DNA of 5,032 nucleotides from assembly GCA_937976325.1 (NCBI GenBank), contig CALJSD010000215.1, positions 1 to 5,032 of the forward strand. Reading direction: 5' to 3'. The DNA comes from an uncultured Carnobacterium sp. GTDB taxonomy: Bacteria > Bacillota > Bacilli > Lactobacillales > Aerococcaceae. The translations under genes and the position numbers were made by a program. The notes under the pieces are model-generated. The model was not told the DNA's origin. It saw only the letters and a program-made list of their open reading frames with translations, and made no database searches. Of this stretch, positions 1-5,032 are shown one piece after another (the first letter of the stretch is position 1; each line of letters begins with the position of its first letter).

Positions 1-10
1 TACACTAAAA

Positions 11-41
11 TAGGGTTGTTGGAAAATTTCCATCAACCCTA
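11..41. repeat. Imperfect inverted repeat (second hairpin)
   Basis: The sequence is symmetric about position 26. Positions 11-25 pair with 27-41, with one T-T mismatch (19 against 33). A realistic hairpin would have a stem of about 12 to 13 pairs around a small A/T loop. Read on the minus strand the stem is followed by TTTTAG, a short weak U-tract. Read on the plus strand it is followed by A residues. It could be a backup terminator for the operon or part of a terminator for an unseen neighbour. Which of these is unclear. Confidence 0.5.
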
Positions 42-65
42 AAAATTATAGAACCATAAAATAAC

Positions 66-98
66 AAAGAGGTGTACCGCATTGCGGTACACCTCTTT
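66..98 (-). terminator. Rho-independent terminator of the siderophore operon
   Basis: A perfect 15 bp inverted repeat (arms 66-80 and 84-98) surrounds a three-base centre, ATT. It starts about 38 bp after the stop codon of the substrate-binding protein. On the minus strand the stem ends in CTTT and is followed by an interrupted T-rich run (GTTATTTTATG). On the plus strand the 3' side is TTTCCTTT, so the hairpin might also act on a convergent transcript. The perfect stem and its position make a terminator the best reading, although the U-tract is not continuous. Confidence 0.85.
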
Positions 99-136
99 CC
101 TTTGGAACTAAACATAGCTGTTAAAGTTCAGTTTCA

Positions 137-1099
137 TTATTGGAGTACTTTTTGAACATCTTCAATCATTAATTTAGTAGACTGTAATCCACCACCGCTG
201 AGATACCATAAGTCAGAAGTTAATTGAATGACGCGGTTATTTTTCACAGCGTTTGTTTCTTTGAATAATGCATTGTTTAAAACTGTGTCTGCATTTGAAT
301 TATCTCCACCAATTGCTAAAGTTCTGTTTAGCAAAATGATTGTATCTGGGTTAATTTCTTTAATCCCTTCGAAACTCATTTCTTGTCCGTGTTTACTGTC
401 TTCAATTTTAGCATCGGTTGCTTTAAATTTAAGTGATTGGTAAAGGAATGCAAAACGTGAATCAGCACCAAACGCTGACATCTTTCCTTCGTTGAGCATT
501 AGAGTTAATGCTTTGTTATTTGATTTTTCATTAATATCAGCCACTTTTTTAATCGAAGCTTCTAACGATTTAATTTCTTCTTCAGCTTTAGCCTCAGCTT
601 TTTTACCAAAAAGTGAAGCTACCAAGCGGATGTTTTTAGAAACTGAATTCCAGTAATCTTTTTGATCTACTGAGAAAATAACAGTTGGCGCAATTTCTTT
701 TAGTGGGTCTAGGAATTTAATTGTACGAGCTGAAGCAATAATAAGGTCTGGCTCTAACGCAGCGATTGCTTCAATATCAGGCTCTACCATTGATCCAGTT
801 GGTTGAATACTTGATAGTAAATCTTTTAAGTACGTAGGTAAAGTCTTTAATGGCATCCCTACGATATTACCAACGAATCCAAGTTCACGGATTGTATCTG
901 CAACCCCTAAATCAAACACAACGATTTTCTTTGGATTCGTTTTAACCGTTACGTCTTCTTTCCCATTTGTAAGAGTCACTTCACTCTTTTCTTCTGTAGC
1001 TGCTGCTTGTGTTGTTGCTCCATCTGTTTTTGTTGTTTGGCCGCAAGCTGCAAGAATAAATACAGCCAATAAACTAAATAGTGCTAATAATTTTTTCAT
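137..1099 (-). CDS. yclQ: Ferric siderophore-binding lipoprotein (YclQ/FatB/CeuE family)
   Basis: This is the extracellular receptor of an iron-siderophore ABC importer, a class III periplasmic-binding-protein-like fold tethered to the membrane. The 320-residue product starts with a lipoprotein signal peptide: MKKLL, a hydrophobic core, then lipobox LAAC with the lipidated Cys at residue 19. A low-complexity T/A/E-rich linker follows, and the binding domain begins near NPKKIVVFD (about 55-63). Three arginines stand in the segments SAR (R125), ADSR (R215) and LNR (R259). From memory, their spacing matches arginines implicated in petrobactin binding in B. subtilis YclQ. The motifs AFGADSR, HGQEMSFE and WYLSGGGL near the C terminus also look YclQ-like. 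The ATG at 1099 is chosen because GGAG (1107-1110) lies 7 nt upstream and the ATG overlaps the ATPase stop as ATGA. An in-frame ATG at 1126 has no ribosome binding site and would spoil the signal peptide. Petrobactin or another catecholate is the likely ligand, but specificity is inferred. Confidence 0.93.
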   Translation of the reverse strand: MKKLLALFSLLAVFILAACGQTTKTDGATTQAAATEEKSEVTLTNGKEDVTVKTNPKKIVVFDLGVADTIRELGFVGNIVGMPLKTLPTYLKDLLSSIQPTGSMVEPDIEAIAALEPDLIIASARTIKFLDPLKEIAPTVIFSVDQKDYWNSVSKNIRLVASLFGKKAEAKAEEEIKSLEASIKKVADINEKSNNKALTLMLNEGKMSAFGADSRFAFLYQSLKFKATDAKIEDSKHGQEMSFEGIKEINPDTIILLNRTLAIGGDNSNADTVLNNALFKETNAVKNNRVIQLTSDLWYLSGGGLQSTKLMIEDVQKVLQ

Positions 1100-1860
1100 T
1101 GTTTTTCTCCGTTCTTTATAATACATATTTTTTTACCATGAATTTCAACTACTTCTAAGGGAATCTCATATAGATTCGAAAGAATCTCTTCTTTCATCAC
1201 TTTATCGACTGTATCATGGATGATACATTTTCCATTCTTAAAACAAGCTATCTCATCTGAAAAATTGCTTGCCATATTTAAGTCATGCATCACAATCACA
1301 ATCGATTTTCCTTTTTCGTCAACTAAGAAACGAAGTAGGTTCATCACTTCAAACGCTTGTTTCATATCGAGATGGTTTAAAGGTTCATCTAGTAAAATCC
1401 ATTCGGTATCCTGAGCTAAAACCAACGCGATAAGCGCTCGTTGATACTGGCCTCCTGATAAGGTTCCAATATCTTGTGTTCTAAAAGAGGTAAGATTCGT
1501 ATTTTTTAACGCCTCTTCAACAATCTGTTCATCTGCTTTTGTAATCTTCCCTTTTGTATATGGAAAACGACCAAAACGAACAAATTCTTCAACCGTCATA
1601 CTGACATACACTTGCTGGTTTTGTTTTAAAACAGCCAGTTCTTTTGCCAATTCTGTTGAGTTCCACGCTTCAAATTCTTGACCATTAATATATATAAAAC
1701 CTTCGTCTTTCGGGAGAAGTCGACTCATCATACCCAGAAGGGTTGATTTTCCAGCACCATTTGGTCCAATAAAGGAAGTCAGTCGATGTTTTGAAACTTC
1801 TAAATCCACATGATCAACAACTGGATGTCGATATTTTTTTGTAACACCTTTAAGCTGCAC
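1096..1860 (-). CDS. yclP: Siderophore ABC transporter ATP-binding protein (YclP/FatE/CeuD family)
   Basis: This cytoplasmic ATPase powers ferric siderophore import. The 254-residue protein has every nucleotide-binding element in order: Walker A GPNGAGKST (32-40), a Q-loop glutamine in AVLKQ (residue 80), signature LSGGQ (134-138), Walker B WILLDEP with D158 and E159, D-loop LNHLD (161-165) and H-loop His192 in IVMHDL. Length and motifs are those of the FecE/FepC-type subfamily, and nothing looks degraded. The start is GTG, chosen because AAAGGGGAG (1868-1876) lies 7 nt upstream and translation immediately gives the usual QLKGVTKKY opening of these ATPases. The gene overlaps the preceding permease by 11 nt and the following lipoprotein gene by 4 nt (ATGA), so translation is probably coupled. 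It should dock on the coupling helices of the two permeases encoded upstream, as a homodimer. Confidence 0.95.
   Translation of the reverse strand: MQLKGVTKKYRHPVVDHVDLEVSKHRLTSFIGPNGAGKSTLLGMMSRLLPKDEGFIYINGQEFEAWNSTELAKELAVLKQNQQVYVSMTVEEFVRFGRFPYTKGKITKADEQIVEEALKNTNLTSFRTQDIGTLSGGQYQRALIALVLAQDTEWILLDEPLNHLDMKQAFEVMNLLRFLVDEKGKSIVIVMHDLNMASNFSDEIACFKNGKCIIHDTVDKVMKEEILSNLYEIPLEVVEIHGKKICIIKNGEKQ
1107..1110 (-). promoter_or_regulatory. Ribosome binding site fixing the lipoprotein start
   Basis: GGAG on the minus strand lies 7 nt before the ATG at 1099. It decides between that ATG and the in-frame ATG at 1126, which has only an A-rich run upstream and no Shine-Dalgarno. Confidence 0.8.
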
Positions 1861-2827
1861 CAGGCTTCTCCCCTTTCACTAATAAGATTAAATACAATAC
1901 TCCACCAATCCCTTCGATAAACACGCTAATCGGGATTGTTAGAAGGAATATGCGTTCAACGATTAACTGTGCCGCGAGCACTATTACAAGCCCCAAAACG
2001 GCTGAGAATAGCCATAAAACGCCATGTTTATATTCTTTCGTTAACTGGTAAGTTAAGTTAGCAATCATAAAGCCTAAAAACTGAAGCGGTCCTACTAGAA
2101 TCGTTGATAAACTTGTCATAATAATGACAATGACAATCACTACATTACTAAGTCGTTTTGTATTGATGCCCAACATCTTTGCACCGTCAACGCCTAAATG
2201 AAGCGCATCTAACTGATATCTTATTTTATAGAACACCATCATTAAAAGAACGAAAAGACCAATTGCTACACCAATCATCATTGGTTGTGCATTCATCTTT
2301 TGAAAAGATGGATAAAGTGAACTTTGCAATTTATCAAATTCGTTTGGATCCATTAACACTTGTAAAAATGTGCTTGCATTTCGTAGTAACATCGAAAATG
2401 CCATCGTCAGTAACAATAGCACTTTGAAGTTCGATAGCATCATCCCTTTAGACGCATTCATTAATAACAGTAGTAAACCGATTTGAATGGCAATCGTGAC
2501 AGCATAAATTATCACTGATTGTTCTACTTTGACCCCTACTAAACTTTCAAAGTAATACAGTCCACTTTGAATAAAGACAAATAGGCTCTCAATTCCTAAC
2601 ACACCCGGCGTTAAAAATCGATTTTGCACAACGGTTTGAAAGCTAATCGTAGAGATTGGAATTGCACAAGACACGATCACCATGACCAGCAATTTCAAGA
2701 ATCGTCGCTGCAAAATAAAATTTGAAACGGTTGTACTATTTTTTGTTGGTATCAGTAGATACGCTGCTACTAGTAATACGACCATCACAGAAAGGAAGCC
2801 TAACAAGATTCTTGTTTTCTTTTTCAT
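1850..2827 (-). CDS. yclO: Siderophore ABC transporter permease 2 (YclO/FatC/CeuC family, FecCD)
   Basis: This is one of two membrane subunits of the ferric siderophore importer. The 325-residue protein is strongly hydrophobic, with an N-terminal helix at about 8-26 and a series of further membrane segments as expected for the FecCD/BtuC-like fold. Visible family landmarks are FQTVVQNRFLTPGVLG (63-78), the LGVDGAKMLGIN segment (211-222) that lies just before a conserved helix, and GPLQFLGFMIANLTYQL (246-262), the counterpart of the GxxxFxGxxxPxxxR motif. Here that motif lacks the usual proline and arginine, as I recall for the YclO/FatC branch. The ATG is preceded by AAAGGAGG and overlaps the previous stop by one base (TAATG), which fixes the start. 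It is expected to pair with the other permease as a heterodimer. The subgroup call rests on motif likeness and gene order. Confidence 0.92.
   Translation of the reverse strand: MKKKTRILLGFLSVMVVLLVAAYLLIPTKNSTTVSNFILQRRFLKLLVMVIVSCAIPISTISFQTVVQNRFLTPGVLGIESLFVFIQSGLYYFESLVGVKVEQSVIIYAVTIAIQIGLLLLLMNASKGMMLSNFKVLLLLTMAFSMLLRNASTFLQVLMDPNEFDKLQSSLYPSFQKMNAQPMMIGVAIGLFVLLMMVFYKIRYQLDALHLGVDGAKMLGINTKRLSNVVIVIVIIMTSLSTILVGPLQFLGFMIANLTYQLTKEYKHGVLWLFSAVLGLVIVLAAQLIVERIFLLTIPISVFIEGIGGVLYLILLVKGEKPGAA
1868..1876 (-). promoter_or_regulatory. Ribosome binding site for the GTG-started ATPase gene
   Basis: AAAGGGGAG on the minus strand lies 7 nt before the GTG at 1860 and sits inside the coding end of the permease region. 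It supports the GTG as a genuine start and suggests re-initiation by ribosomes finishing the upstream gene. Confidence 0.8.
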
Positions 2828-3786
2828 TAGTCTCCTCCTTTCTTTTCCAGGCGAATCACTTGGAAAATAAAGAGTGCAGCCCCAAGAATACTTAAGATGA
2901 TACTTACGGAAATCTCATAAGGCGCAATGACCATTCGTGCGATAATGTCACAACTTAATACAAGACACGCTCCGACTAGCATCGTCAGTGGCACTAATAC
3001 TTTCATCTGAGACCCAAATCGCATGCGGACGATATTTGGAACAATCACCCCAATAAACGGTAAGCTTCCAACTGTAATCATCGTGACACTCGTCGTTAGC
3101 GCAATAAGCACTAATGTTAAAGACTCCATCCGTTTCACCGGAACGCCAAGATTTCGACTAATATCTTCCCCCATGCTGACTACTGTATAGTAATGGGCAA
3201 AAATAATACTAAGTACTAAAACAAATAAGCATAAATACAGCCATTCATACTGATTGGTTTGAATCATCGAAAATGATCCTTGCATCCAGGAGGATAAACT
3301 TTGTACGAGTTGAAATTGATAGGCAACAAACTGAGTACACGCACTAATAACTCCCCCGAAAATCAACCCAATTAAAGGAATCATCCATTTTTGTTTAAGA
3401 GATAGATGATGTTGCAACGCAATAAAAAGCGCCGAGAAGCCAATTGCAAACACAAATGACGTCGCCATCTTTTCTAACAGTCCAGGAGATGAGAAAAATA
3501 ATAAACTCATCATCAATCCTAATTTTGCAGCGTCGACCGTACCGATTGTACTTGGCGAAGCAAACTCATTTTGCGTAATCGTCTGCATCAATAAACCCGA
3601 TACACTCATTGCGGAAGCTGACAATAAAATACTCAACAGTCTAGGAAACCTTGATTGCCAAAACAGTTGTGTTGCGCTCTCTCCTCCGTTAAAAAATTCC
3701 ATCCAAGAGAAACTGGATGCTCCAACAGAGAGTGAAATAATGCTTAATATAAGTAATAATAAAATTAAATAACTAATTCTTTTCAT
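2827..3786 (-). CDS. yclN: Siderophore ABC transporter permease 1 (YclN/FatD/CeuB family, FecCD)
   Basis: This is the first gene of the operon and the other membrane subunit of the importer. The 319-residue protein begins with a hydrophobic helix (about 5-22). It then shows FecCD landmarks: RFPRL (46-50), GLLMQTITQNEFASPSTIG (64-82), SSWMQGSFS (165-173), LGVPVKRM (213-220), and GSLPFIGVIVPNIVRMRFG (240-258), which keeps the canonical GxxPFxGxxxPNIVR motif. CDIIAR (279-284) and APYEISVSI (288-296) lie near the C terminus, as in siderophore permeases. The ATG at 3786 has only a modest Shine-Dalgarno (GAGAG) a few bases upstream, weaker than those inside the operon. A nearby ATG at 3796 is out of frame. 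The Fur box 15 bp before the start indicates iron-responsive control. Sequence and gene order agree best with B. subtilis YclN. Confidence 0.93.
   Translation of the reverse strand: MKRISYLILLLLILSIISLSVGASSFSWMEFFNGGESATQLFWQSRFPRLLSILLSASAMSVSGLLMQTITQNEFASPSTIGTVDAAKLGLMMSLLFFSSPGLLEKMATSFVFAIGFSALFIALQHHLSLKQKWMIPLIGLIFGGVISACTQFVAYQFQLVQSLSSWMQGSFSMIQTNQYEWLYLCLFVLVLSIIFAHYYTVVSMGEDISRNLGVPVKRMESLTLVLIALTTSVTMITVGSLPFIGVIVPNIVRMRFGSQMKVLVPLTMLVGACLVLSCDIIARMVIAPYEISVSIILSILGAALFIFQVIRLEKKGGD
2834..2841 (-). promoter_or_regulatory. Strong ribosome binding site for permease 2
   Basis: AAAGGAGG on the minus strand, a near-ideal match to the 16S anti-Shine-Dalgarno, lies 6 nt before the ATG at 2827 and within the last codons of permease 1. 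It is the strongest ribosome binding site in the operon. Confidence 0.85.
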
Positions 3787-3800
3787 GTTCTCTCATTTCT

Positions 3801-3821
3801 AATTGATAATCATTCTCAATT
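3801..3821 (-). promoter_or_regulatory. Fur box (iron-responsive operator)
   Basis: The core at 3804-3818 reads TGATAATCATTCTCA on the plus strand. It differs at one base from the 7-1-7 Fur consensus TGATAATNATTATCA. The symmetry extends to 21 bp with 9 of 10 pairs complementary around the central C at 3811. It lies 15 bp before the first permease start and just downstream of the proposed -10 element, a position where a bound repressor would block initiation or early elongation. PerR and Zur boxes are related in sequence, but a siderophore operon points to Fur. Confidence 0.88.
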
Positions 3822-3833
3822 ACCACATTTGTT

Positions 3834-3862
3834 AGTTTACCAAATTATTCACTTGATTAAAA
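3834..3862 (-). promoter_or_regulatory. Candidate sigma-A promoter of the siderophore operon
   Basis: On the minus strand TAAACT (3834-3839) is preceded by TGG (3840-3842), giving an extended -10 element. A poor -35, TTTTAA (3857-3862), lies 17 bp further upstream. Transcription would start near 3827, putting the Fur box in the first transcribed bases. The -35 matches the consensus at only about three of six positions, so the choice is tentative. The region is AT-rich and other hexamers can be drawn. Confidence 0.4.
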
Positions 3863-3906
3863 CCCTTTTTCATGAAAATAATAGAGATTTCACAAATTTT
3901 GCATAC

Positions 3907-3939
3907 AAAAAAGAAGCACCCTTTTAAGAGTGCTTCTTT
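3907..3939 (-). terminator. Rho-independent terminator of rpoD
   Basis: On the minus strand a stem GAAGCACTC / GGGTGCTTC (3928-3936 and 3913-3921, nine pairs including one G-T) closes a six-base loop, TTAAAA. It is followed directly by six T residues (3912-3907). Three A-T pairs can lengthen the stem. It lies 11 bp after the rpoD stop codon and separates the sigma factor transcript from the iron operon on the same strand. Confidence 0.92.
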
Positions 3940-3949
3940 CAAATGTTTC

Positions 3950-5032
3950 TTAATCTAAGAAGTCTTTTAATTGTTTAGAACGACTTGGGTGGCGTAATTT
4001 ACGTAATGCCTTCGCTTCGATTTGACGAATACGTTCACGTGTTACACCAAATGCACTACCTACTTCTTCTAGAGTGTGAGTCTTACCATCTTTCAGACCA
4101 AAACGTAATTTTAATACATTTTCTTCACGATCAGTAAGTGTTTCTAATATTTCTTCTAGTTGTTCTTTTAATAGTTCATTTGCCGCATGTTCAACTGGAG
4201 ATTGCGCATCTTTATCTTCAATAAAATCTCCTAAATGCGAATCATCTTCTTCACCAATAGGTGTTTCTAATGAAACAGGTTCTTGAGCTATTTTTAATAT
4301 TTCTCGTACTTTCTCTGGAGTCATATTCATTTTTTTAGCAATTTCTTCTGGTTTAGGTTCACGGCCTAAATCTTGAAGTAATTGTCTTTGAATACGAATC
4401 AGACGGTTAATTGTTTCAACCATGTGAACAGGAATACGGATCGTTCTTGCTTGGTCTGCTATTGCACGAGTAATTGCTTGACGAATCCACCATGTTGCAT
4501 ATGTTGAAAACTTAAATCCTTTAGAATAATCAAATTTTTCAACAGCTTTAATTAATCCCATGTTCCCTTCTTGAATTAAGTCTAAGAATAGCATTCCACG
4601 TCCTACATAACGTTTTGCAATACTAACTACAAGACGTAAGTTAGCTTCAGCTAAATCTTTTTTAGCTTGTTCTTTTTCAGCTTCTGTTCCTGTTTCAATA
4701 ATTTTAGAAAGCTCTAATTCTTTTTCTTTTGATAATAATGGAACTTTACCAATTTCTTTTAAGTACATTCTTACAGGGTCATTAGTTCTAATTCCAGCTG
4801 GAACTGATAAATCTTCTAAATCTAACTCTTCCTCCTCTTCTTCTACATGATTCACATTGATTAAAATAATATCTTCATTATTTAATTCCTCATAGAAATC
4901 ATCCATCGCTTCAGAAGAAATGTCTAATTTTGATAATGCATCTACAATCTCTTCTTGAGTTAATTCACCTTGTTTCTTACCTTTTTCTAACAATTCTTTT
5001 TTTATTGTTTCAAAATCTTTTGCTTTCTTAGT
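3950..5032 (-). CDS. rpoD: RNA polymerase primary sigma factor RpoD (sigma-A), 5' end cut by the window
   Basis: This is the housekeeping sigma factor that directs RNA polymerase to most promoters. The open frame runs to the last base of the window (first readable residues TKKAKDFETIKKELLEKG), so the start lies outside. The TTG at 4993 is an internal leucine codon, not the start. The visible 360 residues lack only a short N terminus by comparison with Firmicutes sigma-A. In fragment numbering, an N-terminal helical part and an acidic run (EEEEEELDLEDL, about 64-75) precede region 1.2 (NDPVRMYLKEIG, 84-95). Region 2 follows (about 130-195), with RLVVSIAKRY, LFLDLIQEGN, FKFSTYATWWIRQAI and RTIRIPVHM. 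Region 3 is about 205-270. Region 4 is about 297-360, with LTDREENVLKLRFGL, the helix-turn-helix TLEEVGSAFGVTRERIRQIEAKALRKLRHP, and the conserved end SKQLKDFLD. All promoter-recognition segments look intact. A dnaG primase gene often lies upstream in this group, but it is not visible here. Confidence 0.98.
   Translation of the reverse strand, partial: TKKAKDFETIKKELLEKGKKQGELTQEEIVDALSKLDISSEAMDDFYEELNNEDIILINVNHVEEEEEELDLEDLSVPAGIRTNDPVRMYLKEIGKVPLLSKEKELELSKIIETGTEAEKEQAKKDLAEANLRLVVSIAKRYVGRGMLFLDLIQEGNMGLIKAVEKFDYSKGFKFSTYATWWIRQAITRAIADQARTIRIPVHMVETINRLIRIQRQLLQDLGREPKPEEIAKKMNMTPEKVREILKIAQEPVSLETPIGEEDDSHLGDFIEDKDAQSPVEHAANELLKEQLEEILETLTDREENVLKLRFGLKDGKTHTLEEVGSAFGVTRERIRQIEAKALRKLRHPSRSKQLKDFLD

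Larger units (their letters stand above)
1..136. other. Non-coding 3' flank of the siderophore operon
   Basis: This stretch follows the last gene of the transporter operon and has no convincing coding sequence on either strand. It holds two inverted repeats, one at 66-98 and one at 11-41, described separately. The next gene to the left lies outside the window, so it cannot be said whether the hairpins serve only the operon or also a convergent neighbour. Confidence 0.7.

Noticed and set aside
228..443. Small plus-strand open frame opposite the lipoprotein gene
   Set aside because: It is antisense to conserved coding sequence, has no recognisable domain, and is an expected shadow frame. The same applies to the plus-strand frames at 1220-1414, 2179-2427 and 2682-2870.
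1100..1126. Longer lipoprotein start adding nine residues (MYYKERRKT)
   Set aside because: No Shine-Dalgarno precedes the ATG at 1126, and the added residues are not typical of a lipoprotein signal. The ATG at 1099 has GGAG at good spacing and an ATGA overlap with the ATPase stop.
3892..3906. Possible tRNA, riboswitch or small RNA in the rpoD-operon gap
   Set aside because: Only about 120 bases separate the terminator and the first permease. No conserved riboswitch core or cloverleaf is visible, and the Fur box and promoter explain the region well enough.
4822..4860. Acidic run (EEEEEELDLEDL) in RpoD as an anomalous insertion
   Set aside because: Acidic, poorly conserved sequence between the N-terminal region and region 1.2 is common in primary sigma factors, and the flanking regions are intact.
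4991..4993. TTG at 4993 as the rpoD start codon
   Set aside because: The frame stays open to the window edge and encodes plausible sigma-A N-terminal residues upstream of this codon, so the TTG is an internal leucine.
1..5032. CRISPR array, insertion sequence, prophage or attachment site
   Set aside because: No direct repeats with regular spacers, transposase or integrase motifs, or duplicated flanks could be seen. The window is densely filled by ordinary genes.

Overview
The window looks like chromosomal DNA from a low-GC Gram-positive bacterium, most likely of the order Lactobacillales (enterococcus/carnobacterium-like). The evidence is AT-rich DNA, strong AAGGAGG-type ribosome binding sites, a primary sigma factor whose regions 2 to 4 read like Firmicutes sigma-A, and a lipoprotein-type transporter receptor. 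No genus can be assigned by reading alone. All five genes lie on the minus strand, so transcription runs from high to low coordinates.

Layout in transcription order. (1) Positions 5032-3950 hold rpoD, the housekeeping sigma factor. Its 5' end is cut off by the window edge and it is followed by an intrinsic terminator at 3907-3939. (2) The intergenic region at 3787-3906 holds a plausible sigma-A promoter and a near-perfect Fur box (3801-3821) just before the next operon. (3) Positions 3786-137 hold a complete four-gene siderophore ABC transporter in the order permease, permease, ATPase, substrate-binding lipoprotein. This matches the Bacillus subtilis yclNOPQ (petrobactin) order, and the proteins resemble YclN, YclO, YclP and YclQ and the FatDCBA/CeuBCDE families. 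(4) Positions 1-136 are non-coding and hold a strong hairpin terminator (66-98) and a second, weaker hairpin (11-41).

The genes are tightly coupled. The junctions are TAATG (1 nt overlap), an 11 nt overlap with a GTG start, and ATGA (4 nt overlap), each preceded by a recognisable Shine-Dalgarno sequence. The model is that iron starvation relieves Fur repression, the lipoprotein captures a ferric siderophore at the cell surface, the two permeases form a heterodimeric channel, and the ATPase drives uptake. No siderophore biosynthesis gene is visible, which fits scavenging of siderophores made by others, although the window is small.

I found no evidence of a previously undescribed system. Every gene belongs to a recognisable family. 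The items worth a second look are regulatory and contextual.
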